From positions 1,809,444 to 1,873,443 of the forward strand of contig NZ_FVZC01000009.1 of the NCBI RefSeq assembly GCF_900166585.1: a DNA stretch of 64,000 nucleotides. The letters are read 5' to 3'. Source of the stretch: Mesobacillus jeotgali. Its GTDB lineage: Bacteria; Bacillota; Bacilli; Bacillales; Cytobacillaceae. A program made the position numbers and the translations under genes. Every line of letters starts with the position of its first letter. The stretch's first letter is position 1. Below, piece by piece: positions 48,576 through 58,714 of the stretch. The notes beneath the pieces were generated by a model. The model had not been told where the DNA came from, made no database searches, and saw only the letters and a program-made list of their open reading frames with translations.

Positions 48576-48761
48576 TCAATGTTTCACAATAATATACAGA
48601 TCCTCAGTCAGCAAATGGGCGATTCCATCGAGGATCGCTTCCAGGTTTGCTGCAACCCGCTCCATTTCTTCCTTTGAATCGCAGTGGAAAACGGCTGTTC
48701 CTGAAGGGATTTTTTTGGGATTGGTCGTGATGGCAGCAAGGACAAATTTCTCTAGCATCAT
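48576..48761 (-). CDS. Capping complex subunit for YIEGIA
   Basis: A 61-residue protein, LEKFVLAAITTNPKKIPSGT and LTEDLYIIVKH, whose start overlaps the stop of the YIEGIA gene (ATGATG). The name follows the family I recall for small partners of YIEGIA proteins in spore formers. It lies at the end of yphA-YIEGIA-this gene. Molecular role unknown. Confidence 0.7.
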   Translation of the reverse strand: MMLEKFVLAAITTNPKKIPSGTAVFHCDSKEEMERVAANLEAILDGIAHLLTEDLYIIVKH

Positions 48762-49651
48762 TGGACACCACTCCCTTCATTTTTCTTTTTCTCAGAAGGC
48801 ATCCTGATTGCGTTCTCCAATGTCGGCACATCACCGATTACGGTTATCGCCCTTTCAATATCCCGTTCCTGAGGCAGAACAAATACTCCAACTCTCCCAT
48901 CGTCCAGATCTCTCTTTGCAAGCGGTACGAGTGCCGGCGTCCCGGAATCCCTGTAAACACCCAGCGCGGTTGACAAGTCGTGCAGCACCGCCTGCCGCTG
49001 GCCAAGGTTGGCTATTGTGGAACGTGCATTCATGTTCTTGGGTTTTAAAATAAAACCCATTCCATACCGGAGTACTTCTTTCTGTCTTTCCGGGAGACCG
49101 ATGTTCATAATATAGATATTATCCACATACAGTCCTGCTCCATCAAACCTGGGCTCGATATATTCAATATCAACAATATCCTTCAATTTGCCTCCTGCCA
49201 TTAACATTTTAGAAACCAGCATCGCCAATATAGCAGCAATCAACCCAACCCATATATTAAAAATCAGATAGGCCAGTGTGCTGACAAGTGAGGTAAGGAT
49301 CACCAGGTAATTACGGCTTTCAAATGCAATTGCAATGCCCTCGATATACGTTTTCCCTCGCGAGACAAGTTCATAGCTGTCAAGTTCAGTTAGTGTATTT
49401 CTCTCCATGTTCCTGACTTCCCTGAATTGTGATGCGGCAAGGGTCAAGAAGGTGATCGCTGTGAATTCCTCTTCCATGATTGCAGGCCCGGCAACCGTCC
49501 CAAGTCCTGCAGCGATGAACCCTAAAGCTAAGTGAATGATTTTCCCATGCAGATATGTAGGATATTGACGATAATCGGTCCGCAGCATCAGAAGCCTGGA
49601 TAATGTTCCGATCGCAATTCCAAAAACAATTGGTAATGTGTATTCATTCAT
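48758..49651 (-). CDS. YIEGIA family membrane protein
   Basis: A 297-residue integral membrane protein. The signature after which the family is named is in GKTYIEGIAIAFES (about residues 109-122). Membrane segments include IVFGIAIGTLSRLLML, LALGFIAAGLGTVAGPAIM and YLIFNIWVGLIAAILAMLV, and a soluble C-terminal part follows. It overlaps yphA by four bases and the small partner by four. B. subtilis 168 has a different gene (seaA/yphB) in this interval. Probably sporulation-linked by family distribution. Confidence 0.75.
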   Translation of the reverse strand: MNEYTLPIVFGIAIGTLSRLLMLRTDYRQYPTYLHGKIIHLALGFIAAGLGTVAGPAIMEEEFTAITFLTLAASQFREVRNMERNTLTELDSYELVSRGKTYIEGIAIAFESRNYLVILTSLVSTLAYLIFNIWVGLIAAILAMLVSKMLMAGGKLKDIVDIEYIEPRFDGAGLYVDNIYIMNIGLPERQKEVLRYGMGFILKPKNMNARSTIANLGQRQAVLHDLSTALGVYRDSGTPALVPLAKRDLDDGRVGVFVLPQERDIERAITVIGDVPTLENAIRMPSEKKKNEGSGVQ

Positions 49652-50259
49652 GAAGTCTTCTGTTCCTCCCCTTCCGCTTCATTTAATGTGCTTTTGGACA
49701 TGACAGCTATGATTGATTCAACAGCAGACCAGGCGATCAGCATTCCCATAGAAATGAATGTAATGTCCATAAAGGTCATGGAGGCAACGGCATATGGAAA
49801 ATTAAATTGCGATAAAACAACGGAAAATAAAATGTCACCCTGCAAAAAACCTGTTATCAACGACAACATGCGGTTATGATAATCTTTGTGAAGCAAGATC
49901 GCTAAATAAAAACCGGCAGCCCCCAGCATAATTTTCCGGTCAAACAATACCCAGACCGGGTCAAATAATTCGAACATCAGAAAACTTGTATAAGCAAGCA
50001 TAACGATGAATGATGTTAAAAATAAATACAGGAATGAACCAGTCCTTTTTTTCCTTGTTTCTGAGAAAATGAAAAAGGCAATTGCAAAAACAGATAAGTG
50101 ACACTCGAAAAACAGTAAATCAACGGTGTAAGGTGCAGCAAAAATGACAGCCAACAGACAAACAGCCCATCTTGACCTGTTAGGATCGTTTTTATCCATT
50201 ATGAAGGTTAACCAGATCCACCCAATCCAGGCCAGCCAGTAAAAGTATAGCCCTTCCAT
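49648..50259 (-). CDS. yphA: YphA-like membrane protein
   Basis: About 203 residues with several hydrophobic helices (LYFYWLAWIGWIWLTFIMD, FFECHLSVFAIAFFIFS and others). ATG at 50259 follows a very strong AGGAGGGGTAGA site and gives the MEGLYFYW start of YphA; the frame opens further to 50397 but that part is not needed. First gene of the yphA-YIEGIA-capping unit. Function unknown. Confidence 0.82.
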   Translation of the reverse strand: MEGLYFYWLAWIGWIWLTFIMDKNDPNRSRWAVCLLAVIFAAPYTVDLLFFECHLSVFAIAFFIFSETRKKRTGSFLYLFLTSFIVMLAYTSFLMFELFDPVWVLFDRKIMLGAAGFYLAILLHKDYHNRMLSLITGFLQGDILFSVVLSQFNFPYAVASMTFMDITFISMGMLIAWSAVESIIAVMSKSTLNEAEGEEQKTS

Positions 50260-50468
50260 TCTACCCCTCCTATCATTTCCATTATGGTAATCTGTTATGT
50301 AATTTAATCTTTTTTGTATAAGATTTTTTACCTGTTCCATGTTAAGAAAAGCAGTATGTTTTTTGCAGAAGAAAAATGGAGTAATCATTGATGTCATGTA
50401 AAAGATTATGGGTTTAACGAATGCAAGTATTATTCACTGCAGTAACCCTTAAAAGAGGAGGTGTAAGA

Positions 50469-50612
50469 ATGGGCAAAGATAGACAGGAGAAGAAATTGAA
50501 AAATAGCGGACGAGTGGAGTCTGACCGCGACCAGGCGTTGCACTATCCTGGTGCCACAAAATTGCAAAGTCCTGAAGAAGCTCGATCTTTAAATGACGGC
50601 AAGTATAGCTAA
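50469..50612 (+). CDS. ypzI: YpzI family small protein
   Basis: A 47-residue charged protein: MGKDRQEKKLKNSGRVESDR is nearly the same as B. subtilis YpzI. AGAGGAGGTGTAAGA precedes the ATG. It is one of the few plus-strand genes here, transcribed divergently from yphA and convergently with fni. Function unknown; no membrane segment. Confidence 0.9.
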   Translation: MGKDRQEKKLKNSGRVESDRDQALHYPGATKLQSPEEARSLNDGKYS

Positions 50613-50659
50613 ATTATTATAAAACCTTTGGTTTATACGCTATCGCTTTAATAACAGAA

Positions 50660-50688
50660 AAGACTCCCCGCCAAAAGCTGGGAGTCTT
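50660..50688. terminator. Bidirectional terminator ypzI / fni
   Basis: AAGACTCCC / GGGAGTCTT stem between convergent genes. Confidence 0.8.
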
Positions 50689-50698
50689 CTATTTCACT

Positions 50699-51757
50699 TT
50701 AGATATTTCTTCTTTTAGCAAATGCTCGTGTGTCAATGCCTCTTTGATCAAGCCAGTGATGCGTATTACCTGAAATGACAAAAGGAACTTTATGGAGTTC
50801 TTCGATTGTATGTACACCTAATGCAGTCATGATAATGGCCATCTCATCTTTTAGTAATTCAATTTCCTTGATCAGGCCCTCTGTTCCATGCTCCATCAAG
50901 ATTTTCAGCAAAGTTCCTGCCATTGCCGTTGCATTGGCACCTGCCGCAATTCCTTTAACGATATCAAAGCTTGTCTGTATTCCTCCAGAAGAAATAACGA
51001 ATAGGCTTGGAACAGCAGATTTTGCTTCAATGACAGATGCTGCAGTAGGGATTCCCCAGTCCTCGAAGAAAGTGAGCAATCGGTCCCTCCGCTTATTTTC
51101 AATCTCTGCAAAATTGGTCCCGCCAAAACCGCCTACATCTACGTAACGAATTCCATGTTCATACAACCTGGCTGCAGTCTCTGCGCCTATGCCAAACCCG
51201 ACCTCTTTGACGATTACAGGAATGTCTACAGCTTGATTAATTTCTGCGATTCTCATTAGTGCACCGCTGAAGTTTCTGTCTCCTTCAGGCATTGTCAATT
51301 CCTGTACTACATTTAGATGTATTTGCAGACCATCGGCTTTTAACATTTCTATTGCAGCTTCAGCCTGCTCGATTGTGGCTTCACTGCCTAAATTAGCAAG
51401 AATGATTCCATCCGGATTCATTTTCCTGACAATTTCATATGTCCTTCGCTCTTCTGGGTCCTTCAACGCTGCCATTTGCGAACCCACAGCAATTGCTGCT
51501 CCGGTCTCTCTTGCAGCAACAGCCAGTTCCCGGTTGATTCTTAAAGTTCGCTCCCCGCCGCCGCCTGTCATTGCATTTATAAAAATTGGCGAACTTAAAG
51601 AAAGTTCGCCAATTTTAGTCTGCAATTTTACTGAACCCAAATCAGATCCAGGCATGCTCTGGTTTACAAACTTAATATCGTCAAATCCGGTTAGCCGCTT
51701 CTGGCCAGTTTCGAGGGCATATTGAATATGGTCCCATTTCCGTTTTGATCTTGACAC
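50699..51757 (-). CDS. fni: Isopentenyl-diphosphate delta-isomerase, type 2
   Basis: FMN-dependent isomerase of IPP and DMAPP, feeding isoprenoids to menaquinone and undecaprenyl phosphate. Signatures: [48 protein letters not shown] and [16 protein letters not shown]. At 352 residues it is normal. It follows ypfD after 12 bp on the same strand. Confidence 0.96.
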   Translation of the reverse strand: MSRSKRKWDHIQYALETGQKRLTGFDDIKFVNQSMPGSDLGSVKLQTKIGELSLSSPIFINAMTGGGGERTLRINRELAVAARETGAAIAVGSQMAALKDPEERRTYEIVRKMNPDGIILANLGSEATIEQAEAAIEMLKADGLQIHLNVVQELTMPEGDRNFSGALMRIAEINQAVDIPVIVKEVGFGIGAETAARLYEHGIRYVDVGGFGGTNFAEIENKRRDRLLTFFEDWGIPTAASVIEAKSAVPSLFVISSGGIQTSFDIVKGIAAGANATAMAGTLLKILMEHGTEGLIKEIELLKDEMAIIMTALGVHTIEELHKVPFVISGNTHHWLDQRGIDTRAFAKRRNI

Positions 51758-51769
51758 AATCTATCACCA

Positions 51770-52909
51770 TTACTGTTTAAGATTCTTAAGCTTGTCTCCA
51801 ATCATATCACCCAGGCTGAAACCTTTTGTTTCTTCAGGAAGTTCATAGTCAAAAGCTTCATTGCTTTCTCTCTCCTCGAACTCCTTCATGCTAAGTGATA
51901 GTCTCTGGTCTTCTTTATTAACATCAAGTACCTTCACCTTTACATTCTGCCCTTCCTGAAGGACTTCATGCGGTGTACCGATATGTTTGTGCGAAATCTG
52001 CGATATATGCACCAGACCTTCTACTCCCGGGAATACTTCGACGAATGCACCGTATGATACTAAACGTTTTACAGTACCTTCAAGTGTGCTGCCTTTAGGA
52101 GCCTTTTCATCAATATCCGCCCATGGTCCAGGAAGTGTTTCTTTGATTGAAAGGGAGATACGCTCATTGTCACGATCCACGCTCAAAACTTTAACCTGGA
52201 CCTTCTGCCCTTCCTCGACAACATCAGATGGTCTTTCTACATGCTCGTGGGATAGCTGTGATATATGCACAAGGCCATCTACCCCGCCAATATCAACGAA
52301 CGCCCCAAAGTCAGTAATCCTTTGAACTGTGCCTTCAATTACCTGCCCTGACTGAATTGAAGCTAGCAAGTCCTGTTTTTTCTTTCCTTGCTCTTCTTCT
52401 ACGACAGCACGATGTGAAAGAATCAGACGGTTTTTCTCCTTATCCAGCTCCACGATTTTGAAGCTGAGCGTTCTGCCTTTGTAGTCAGAGAAATCCTCAA
52501 CAAAGTGTGATTCTACCAATGATGCTGGAACGAAGCCGCGTACACCAAGATCTACAACCAGCCCGCCCTTTACGACATCTTTCACTTCCGCCTCGAAAAC
52601 TTCTCCGCTTTCAAACTTGCCCTTTAGCTCTTCCCATGCTTTTTCGGCATCTACTTTTCTTTTTGAAAGGATTAACGCTTCCTCTTCAACCTTTTGCACT
52701 TCCAGTTCTAGTTCATCACCGACCGAAACTGCATCTTCTGCTTTTTCAACATGAAGGCTTGACAGTTCGCTGATTGGAATGATTCCATCAAGTTTGCTAC
52801 CTTCGATATCTACTAAAACTTGCTTTTCTTCCACCTTGGTTACCTGGCCTTTTACACGATCGCCAGCCTCAAAATTTTTTACTTCGACTTGGTTCATATC
52901 TTCTGACAT
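51770..52909 (-). CDS. ypfD: S1-domain RNA-binding protein (YpfD, ribosomal protein S1 homologue)
   Basis: Four S1 domains in tandem: about residues 14-80, 98-165, 186-255 and 272-340. The third and fourth carry the clear pattern DFGAFVDIGGVDGLVHISQ and SYGAFVEVFPGVEGLVHISQ. With four rather than six domains it is the short Bacillus type, so it is a homologue of S1 and not proven to be a stable ribosomal subunit. Length near 380 is normal. Confidence 0.92.
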   Translation of the reverse strand: MSEDMNQVEVKNFEAGDRVKGQVTKVEEKQVLVDIEGSKLDGIIPISELSSLHVEKAEDAVSVGDELELEVQKVEEEALILSKRKVDAEKAWEELKGKFESGEVFEAEVKDVVKGGLVVDLGVRGFVPASLVESHFVEDFSDYKGRTLSFKIVELDKEKNRLILSHRAVVEEEQGKKKQDLLASIQSGQVIEGTVQRITDFGAFVDIGGVDGLVHISQLSHEHVERPSDVVEEGQKVQVKVLSVDRDNERISLSIKETLPGPWADIDEKAPKGSTLEGTVKRLVSYGAFVEVFPGVEGLVHISQISHKHIGTPHEVLQEGQNVKVKVLDVNKEDQRLSLSMKEFEERESNEAFDYELPEETKGFSLGDMIGDKLKNLKQ

Positions 52910-53065
52910 ATGTACTCCTCCTTAATCCATGACTGCTGCAAAATATATGCTTTGTGGCAGAAAGCCACTTAAAAAACACCATAATTTAGCCACTAAGTGA
53001 AAATTCTAAAAATATCTCTTCTTATAAACTTCTTACAAACAGACATTTTTGTCAAGCAAGAAACA

Positions 53066-53653
53066 TTACTTATATTTTGTAATCAGTTTCTGTATTTCAC
53101 CCATGATCAAGTCAGTTGTCTGTTCTGCATTTAACTTATTTTCTTTAATCGATTCCATATCAATCGGCTCTCCATATACCACCTTCAATGTCTTGAATGC
53201 TTTGTATGGACCTATGATCGCACAAGGAACAACATAGGCATTGGATCGAAGAGCAAAGAACCCTGCTCCTGCAAGACCTTTACCCATTTCCCCTGTCTTG
53301 CTTCTTGTTCCCTCTGGAAACAGACCTAAAACCTTTCCATCCTTTAAAATTCCTAGACCTTTTCGTAATGCTTCCCTGTCGCTCATTCCCCTCTTTACAG
53401 GAAAGGCATTTAAGTGCGGAACAATTTTCCCAAGTACAGGAACAGAGAATAGTTCCTCTTTTGCCATGAAATGGACAGGGCGGGGAGCGGTAATGCCCAC
53501 AACTGGCGGATCAAGATTGTCGATGTGGTTGGAACATAACAATACACCGCCATCTGCTGGGATATTCTCCCTGCCAATTACCTCGATTCGATATACTGGT
53601 TTTAAGACTGCATTCACTAAAGATCTTGCAAACGAATAAACCGTCACTTTCAT
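53066..53653 (-). CDS. plsC: 1-acyl-sn-glycerol-3-phosphate acyltransferase
   Basis: Makes phosphatidic acid from lysophosphatidic acid. The HX4D catalytic motif is [11 protein letters not shown], the second motif is [13 protein letters not shown], and there is a PVKRGMSDR segment between. At 195 residues it is normal for Firmicutes PlsC. It overlaps cmk by four bases, indicating coupling. Confidence 0.93.
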   Translation of the reverse strand: MKVTVYSFARSLVNAVLKPVYRIEVIGRENIPADGGVLLCSNHIDNLDPPVVGITAPRPVHFMAKEELFSVPVLGKIVPHLNAFPVKRGMSDREALRKGLGILKDGKVLGLFPEGTRSKTGEMGKGLAGAGFFALRSNAYVVPCAIIGPYKAFKTLKVVYGEPIDMESIKENKLNAEQTTDLIMGEIQKLITKYK

Positions 53654-54324
53654 CCGATCCTTTCAAGCGCCAATTCCATTATTTTTTCGACAACATCTGA
53701 AATCGAGAGCGATGTTGTATCTATTTCTACTGCATCTTCTGCCTTTTTCAATGGAGCAACTTCACGTTCCGAATCGATTTTGTCACGTGCCGCTATTTCT
53801 TCTTTCAGCTTTTCAAGGTCTGAAGGGAAGCCCTTCTGAATATTTTCGGCATGTCTGCGCTGCGCCCTCTCCTCTACACTGGCAAGCAAGAAGATTTTTA
53901 CCTCTGCATTTGGCAGTACATGGGTGCCGATATCCCTTCCGTCCATTACTACCCCGCCATCTTTTGCAAACTCCTGTTGGCGCTTGACCATTTCTTTCCT
54001 GACAAGTTCGTGGACGGCTACATAAGAAACCTGGTTGGTGACCTCAGCGGTTCTTATGTCATTGGTAACCTCGACTCCATCAAGCAAAACTTTTTGGCCT
54101 TTTTCTCCGGGTTGAAGTTCTATGGATGTCTCATTTAGAATATCAATCAATTCGGCTTCGTTATCCAGACTCGCACCTTTATTTAAAGCCTTGTATGTGA
54201 GCGCCCTGTACATTGCACCTGTATCGATGTAAACATAAGTAAGTTTTTCAGCCACTATTTTAGCGACCGTACTTTTACCTGCTGCTGCAGGGCCATCTAT
54301 GGCAATTGAAATTCGTGTATTCAT
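53650..54324 (-). CDS. cmk: Cytidylate kinase
   Basis: Phosphorylates CMP and dCMP. P-loop [14 protein letters not shown], then [28 protein letters not shown] and RAQRRHAEN in the lid. At 224 residues it is normal. It lies upstream of plsC and ypfD, the conserved cmk-plsC-ypfD order of many Bacillaceae. Confidence 0.97.
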   Translation of the reverse strand: MNTRISIAIDGPAAAGKSTVAKIVAEKLTYVYIDTGAMYRALTYKALNKGASLDNEAELIDILNETSIELQPGEKGQKVLLDGVEVTNDIRTAEVTNQVSYVAVHELVRKEMVKRQQEFAKDGGVVMDGRDIGTHVLPNAEVKIFLLASVEERAQRRHAENIQKGFPSDLEKLKEEIAARDKIDSEREVAPLKKAEDAVEIDTTSLSISDVVEKIMELALERIG

Positions 54325-54464
54325 ATTTCCTCCTGGTATTCCTTGTTGTTCAATTATAATCTCTTATATTTTAACACAAAAATCGTATAATCCTCGTCCA
54401 TCATGACTCTTTTTTAAGGCACTTTTAAAAACTTATTCTGACTTATGTGCCATAAACACATAAA

Positions 54465-54491
54465 AATAAGCAGGCTGCTCACCTGCTTATT
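54465..54491 (-). terminator. Terminator after ypfB
   Basis: AATAAGCAGG / CCTGCTTATT stem overlapping the ypfB stop codon, T-rich on the minus strand. Confidence 0.8.
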
Positions 54492-54669
54492 CTTTGCCTT
54501 GGATAGACCTCAGGACTTCTGAATGGTTATTGTCTGTTACACCCTCGTATTGGGTGATTTGTTTTAGTTCAGGGAAAGCATCGAGCCTATGGAAAAATAT
54601 CTGTGCAATGACGAGAAAGATCAATTGAATGATAGCGATTTTAATTAAAATTCTTTCAAATGTTTTCAT
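54487..54669 (-). CDS. ypfB: YpfB family small membrane protein
   Basis: A 60-residue protein with one N-terminal hydrophobic helix (RILIKIAIIQLIFLVIAQIFF) and a short polar end. Start MKTFERILIK and position between ypfA and cmk match B. subtilis YpfB (DUF5359). Function unknown. Its last codons lie inside the terminator. Confidence 0.85.
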   Translation of the reverse strand: MKTFERILIKIAIIQLIFLVIAQIFFHRLDAFPELKQITQYEGVTDNNHSEVLRSIQGKE

Positions 54670-54735
54670 CTTTATTTGCTCCTATATAAAAACTTATATT
54701 CTAGTATTGGAGCAAACGGGTGTATTTATTCCATA

Positions 54736-55395
54736 TTAAACCGGCAGTCCTTTTTTCTTCATTTCGAGCTGTCTTTCAAAACAGAATCTTAGGAGCATTT
54801 GCCTATCAGTGCCAGAGGAGTCAAAAAATTGGACAGAGGCCTTGTTCATATGGGTTTGGCCTTCAATAATCCGGACAACCTTTCCTAGGAACTTCCGGTA
54901 CTCATATTCTCCATTTTGCATCGGAAGGACAAACCAGCACTCCACTTCCATATTCTGCTTCAAGTTGCTTTTTTTGTCGATTAAAAGCGCTGCTCCTCCC
55001 GCACTGATATCATCGGTAACGGTTGTAAAAGGAGCAAATTCACCTTTTGCAGAATGTACGGCTACATCAACTGAAGTTTCCACCCGAACGTATTGCCTTC
55101 TTTGGATCTTGATGAGATGGTCCTTTCCCGGATAAGAGAGAATCACCATTGGGATGTTAAGTTTGATCCTGCCTTTGACTTCAGTTGTAAAGGAATAATG
55201 TGAACCTGATTCAGTAACAAAATTGGCTTTCAATGGCGTACCTTCAAGCAGGAATACTGTTCTGTTCGTTTTCAAATTTACAGGATAATCAATGTACAGG
55301 TCATTTCCTTTGCGTTCAACAAGCTTACATTTATATTGCTCAAAACTGTCGGAATACTTATGTTCAAGGATTATGTTGTCACCGATTTTTATCAT
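54736..55395 (-). CDS. ypfA: PilZ-domain c-di-GMP receptor, flagellar brake (YpfA/MotI type)
   Basis: An N-terminal YcgR-like domain (IKIGDNIILEHKYSDS) is followed by a PilZ domain. The c-di-GMP motifs are RRQYVR and DDISAGGAALL, both intact. In B. subtilis the protein (MotI/DgrA) binds c-di-GMP and inhibits flagellar rotation. ATG at 55395 gives MIKIGDNI, the family start. About 219 residues, normal. The presence of cheR in the window agrees with motility. Confidence 0.92.
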   Translation of the reverse strand: MIKIGDNIILEHKYSDSFEQYKCKLVERKGNDLYIDYPVNLKTNRTVFLLEGTPLKANFVTESGSHYSFTTEVKGRIKLNIPMVILSYPGKDHLIKIQRRQYVRVETSVDVAVHSAKGEFAPFTTVTDDISAGGAALLIDKKSNLKQNMEVECWFVLPMQNGEYEYRKFLGKVVRIIEGQTHMNKASVQFFDSSGTDRQMLLRFCFERQLEMKKKGLPV

Positions 55396-55664
55396 AGCTA
55401 ATCCACTTCCCCACATTCTGTCTGGCTGTTATTTATTTACGATTTTTCAAGAAATAATTTCCTCGTATTAACGTCATTTCAGATCATAATTCTCCAAACG
55501 AAAAGAGCCAGATCCCAGTTGGATTATCGACTCATTAAGCAGCAATCTTTAGAGAAACAGCCATTGTTCCAAGTATATCTTTTATATTTATTATGACATG
55601 CCAGGTTAAGATGGTGCAATAGTCCTTTATTGGATTATTTTTACATAAGGAAGAATAACAAAAA

Positions 55665-55687
55665 AGGGAAAGCACTTCGCTTTCCCT
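55665..55687 (-). terminator. Terminator after ypeB
   Basis: AGGGAAAGC / GCTTTCCCT perfect 9-bp stem with a five-base loop and T-run, overlapping the ypeB stop. Confidence 0.88.
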
Positions 55688-57035
55688 AGACCACGTCCTC
55701 ATACACTGGTTCTGCATTATGAAGTTTCTCTACTTTTTCTTCCGAACCATCTTCTGCGTTAATGTAGATCCTGAATGTATCATTTCCGAGTGTTCCAGTG
55801 AATTCATAGCACAATACTTCTTCGTTGAGATCGTTCAGGATGATTGCCTTTTTTTCATCCATAATTTTAAGATTTGGATTGACCTTCTTTTTCGCTTCTT
55901 CATTTGTGATCCCAGGTTGTGGAATTTCCCTGGTTTTATGGGATTTTAAATAATCCTCCGCAGAAAAGCCAATGACATCGCCGTTATCCAATGCTACCTT
56001 CATATTGATTGAGTCAGGATAGATTCTTACATCGTCCTGTGTACCAACGAAGGTGAAAACACCAATATTATCATACTGAGCACTTTCAAAAAGATCGAGG
56101 TTTTGAAAGTTGTGCTCCTTTAGAAATGCGACTGCTTTGTTAGAAGCATCATTCAAACCTAATGTGGTTTTTTTCACATCACGATTGAGCAGGAACCAGA
56201 TTGGATATCCGCCTTTTTTAGTAATATCCATATTTGCCTCAAGCCTTGTCTTTCTATTTTCAATAGAGATGCTGTAAAACCCATAATCCGAACCTTTTCC
56301 ATTTTCGGTAACCTTCACTTCACCTGCATTTCCTACAGGAGCATATTTCCTGGTGATCTTTACGGCTTCTTCTTTGGAAATTTTCTTACCCGGAAGCTTT
56401 TTAAAGTTTTCATCTTTTTTCTGAAGATTAATCTGTGCTGGGCCAAAATCAGTTTCCGAGTACCCCTCTACTGTCTTTTCGACTGTCTTGAATCCATCGA
56501 TGATTGTATTATCGTTCTGTCCTTTTTCAGTAGCAAGGGCAAGCTCTACATCCATCCAGCGAAGATTATTTTCCAGGACCATGTGCTGCACTTCCCTCAA
56601 GTCCTGTTGAATTTCACCTGACTGTTCGTATAGAGTCTTTAAGGTTGCATATTCTTTATCTGTTAATGGTTCTTTGTCGAGGTCACGCACTGCTGTTTTA
56701 TAACTGAAGTTCCCTATATTCGCTAAGAACTCTTCGGTTTTGTTGAATGGCAAAAGTGTTAACGGAAGCTGTCCAACGTCCGTATGTGCCTGCGAAGTGA
56801 TTTTCCAGACTTCTGCCAGCTGAGGCGACAAGGAACTTCTCGAATTCATTGCAAGTGTTGTGCCAATTTTATCGTTCAATATGTCGATTTGATACGTTAA
56901 ATCATGGAATGCTCTCTGATAATTATTTTCAGCATTTATCAGCACCGCTGTTTTTTCTCTATGCTCCTGATAACCCCAATACGCCGTTCCGGCAATACCA
57001 ATGACAAGGATTGCAATGGCTATTCCTCTTAGCAA
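55686..57035 (-). CDS. ypeB: Germination protein YpeB
   Basis: Membrane-anchored protein of the spore needed to hold and stabilise SleB. An N-terminal membrane segment (GIAIAILVIGIAGTAYWGY) is followed by a helical domain and C-terminal PepSY-like repeats (ISKEEAVKITRKYAP, ITNEEAKKKVNPNLK, LCYEFTGTLGNDTFRIYI). At 449 residues it is the usual length. It follows sleB after 12 bp. Confidence 0.96.
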   Translation of the reverse strand: MLRGIAIAILVIGIAGTAYWGYQEHREKTAVLINAENNYQRAFHDLTYQIDILNDKIGTTLAMNSRSSLSPQLAEVWKITSQAHTDVGQLPLTLLPFNKTEEFLANIGNFSYKTAVRDLDKEPLTDKEYATLKTLYEQSGEIQQDLREVQHMVLENNLRWMDVELALATEKGQNDNTIIDGFKTVEKTVEGYSETDFGPAQINLQKKDENFKKLPGKKISKEEAVKITRKYAPVGNAGEVKVTENGKGSDYGFYSISIENRKTRLEANMDITKKGGYPIWFLLNRDVKKTTLGLNDASNKAVAFLKEHNFQNLDLFESAQYDNIGVFTFVGTQDDVRIYPDSINMKVALDNGDVIGFSAEDYLKSHKTREIPQPGITNEEAKKKVNPNLKIMDEKKAIILNDLNEEVLCYEFTGTLGNDTFRIYINAEDGSEEKVEKLHNAEPVYEDVV

Positions 57036-57047
57036 TTCAACTCACCC

Positions 57048-57824
57048 CTATTTACAAAAAATATGTTTTCCAATCTTCTTGATTTGCGGGCGGCCCCATA
57101 TCCAGGCACTGGTCGCAGTATCGGGATTGAAATAATACAAAGCATTTCCGGTTGGGTCCCATCCATTGATCGCATCAAGGACAGCTTTTTTTGCAGTCTC
57201 ATTTGGCGTCAGCCAGATCTGTCCGTCAGCCACAGCGGTAAATGCCCGCGGTTCAAAAATGACACCCGAAATCGTATTCGGAAATGTTGCACTGTCCAAA
57301 CGATTCAAAATGACAGCAGCTACCGCAACCTGCCCTGTATATGGTTCGCCTCTCGCTTCCCCATAGACCGCATTAGCCATGAGCTGTATATCATTCTGTG
57401 AAAATCCGTTCGGTGTGTTAGTTGCTGCTGCCGTCTTGGGTGGTGCCTGTCCGCCTCCTCCGCCAGTTTTACCTCCGCCTGCAGATTCGCCACCCCAGGC
57501 GATTTTGGCATTAGGTGTCGCATTCGCGAGCTTTATCTTTGTCTGCCATCCGGCAATTCCATCGACCTTCATACCAAACTCATATTGGAAATTCCGAAGA
57601 GCCCAATAGGTTCCCCATCCAAAAACTCCGTCGATTTTGCCATTATAAAAACCAATATGCTTAAGTCGTGATTGTAGTTCAATCACATCCTCTCCTACTG
57701 CTCCCTGCTGCAGCACCTGGCTCGTAAACGCTTCTGCCCGCTGATCGACTTCACTAAATTGCACTAACGTCATGATTAAAGCCATCGCGGCCATCACCTT
57801 CAAGATAGACCGATATTTCTTCAT
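57048..57824 (-). CDS. sleB: Spore cortex-lytic enzyme SleB
   Basis: Lytic transglycosylase acting on cortex peptidoglycan containing muramic-delta-lactam during germination. Signal peptide (SILKVMAAMALIMTLVQF), peptidoglycan-binding repeat (VIELQSRLKHIGFYNGKIDG), a Gly-rich linker (GGGKTGGGGGQAPP), and the SleB hydrolase domain with AVYGEARGEPYTGQVAVAAV containing the catalytic glutamate. 258 residues, a little shorter than B. subtilis because of the linker. Operon with ypeB. Probably forespore-specific, from known biology; no clear promoter was identified. Confidence 0.96.
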   Translation of the reverse strand: MKKYRSILKVMAAMALIMTLVQFSEVDQRAEAFTSQVLQQGAVGEDVIELQSRLKHIGFYNGKIDGVFGWGTYWALRNFQYEFGMKVDGIAGWQTKIKLANATPNAKIAWGGESAGGGKTGGGGGQAPPKTAAATNTPNGFSQNDIQLMANAVYGEARGEPYTGQVAVAAVILNRLDSATFPNTISGVIFEPRAFTAVADGQIWLTPNETAKKAVLDAINGWDPTGNALYYFNPDTATSAWIWGRPQIKKIGKHIFCK

Positions 57825-57939
57825 TGATTGCCAACCCCCAAAGATGTGAACTAAAAAGATTACTCCTATTTTTTGTTAAGAGATGACTTTTATTCCACAA
57901 AACAAAAAAACCCTCCATTTTTTATAAAAGAAGAGTTTT

Positions 57940-58611
57940 TCAGATAGTATATTGCTTATCTATGTGCTGAAGTGTCAGCACCCGGGCTTTCTTAACTTTT
58001 CTCAAGCCAAGCCACCAGAGGAATATCATGAAGGGAACCATGAGCACCATCCAGTCCTCCCGTGTCATAAGGATGAAATCATAAACCCCATGAAGTAAGA
58101 CTGGCACTGATAATGACATTAGGATCCATTTTTTCTGCAACCTTGATGAAAATTTTGCCTTTCCTATATAATAACCCATTATGACCCCAAAGAGGGCATG
58201 GCTGGAAACTGGCAAAAGCGCCCTGCCAATTGCATCCTGGAGACCATTTGCCAACAGGTAAAAAATATTTTCCGCTGAAGCAAAACCAAGTGAGACAGAA
58301 GCACTATAAATGATTCCGTCATAAGGTTCATCAAAAGAAATATGCTGAAAAATCGTATAATAAAGGATAAACCACTTGAAGAATTCTTCTAAAAGACCCA
58401 CTGTACCGAACGCTTTGGAAAAATCACCCTGGAAAAGTCCTTCGGCAGCCAGTACATATTGGATAAACATAAGCGGAAATACAAGCAATGCTCCGAATAT
58501 AAACATTTTAAACACCAAAGATAGCGGTTCTGACTCATATTGATCCTTCAAATAAAAATAGCTTAACAGCGCCAGACCCGGAGCTACCCCGGCAGTAACT
58601 ATTCCCAGCAT
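57940..58611 (-). CDS. prsW: PrsW-type intramembrane protease
   Basis: Glutamic-type membrane protease that in B. subtilis makes the site-1 cut of anti-sigma factor RsiW. The motif [11 protein letters not shown] contains the EE..K of the family, and [10 protein letters not shown] and [15 protein letters not shown] carry later active-site residues. ATG at 58611 follows GAGGACAGCAT and gives [12 protein letters not shown]. Multiple membrane segments, about 223 residues. No rsiW/sigW is in the window. Confidence 0.93.
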   Translation of the reverse strand: MLGIVTAGVAPGLALLSYFYLKDQYESEPLSLVFKMFIFGALLVFPLMFIQYVLAAEGLFQGDFSKAFGTVGLLEEFFKWFILYYTIFQHISFDEPYDGIIYSASVSLGFASAENIFYLLANGLQDAIGRALLPVSSHALFGVIMGYYIGKAKFSSRLQKKWILMSLSVPVLLHGVYDFILMTREDWMVLMVPFMIFLWWLGLRKVKKARVLTLQHIDKQYTI

Positions 58612-58714
58612 ATGCTGTCCTCTTTTCAATTTGTTTTTTTAATCGTATCATGTAATTAGAAGAAAGAAAATGGATTATTATTCTTTCTCATTGGTCTTTT
58701 CGGAGGTAATAGTT

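Noticed and set aside
55535..55717. 60-codon frame after ypeB on the minus strand
   Set aside because: Starts inside ypeB in another frame, crosses the ypeB terminator and has no ribosome binding site.
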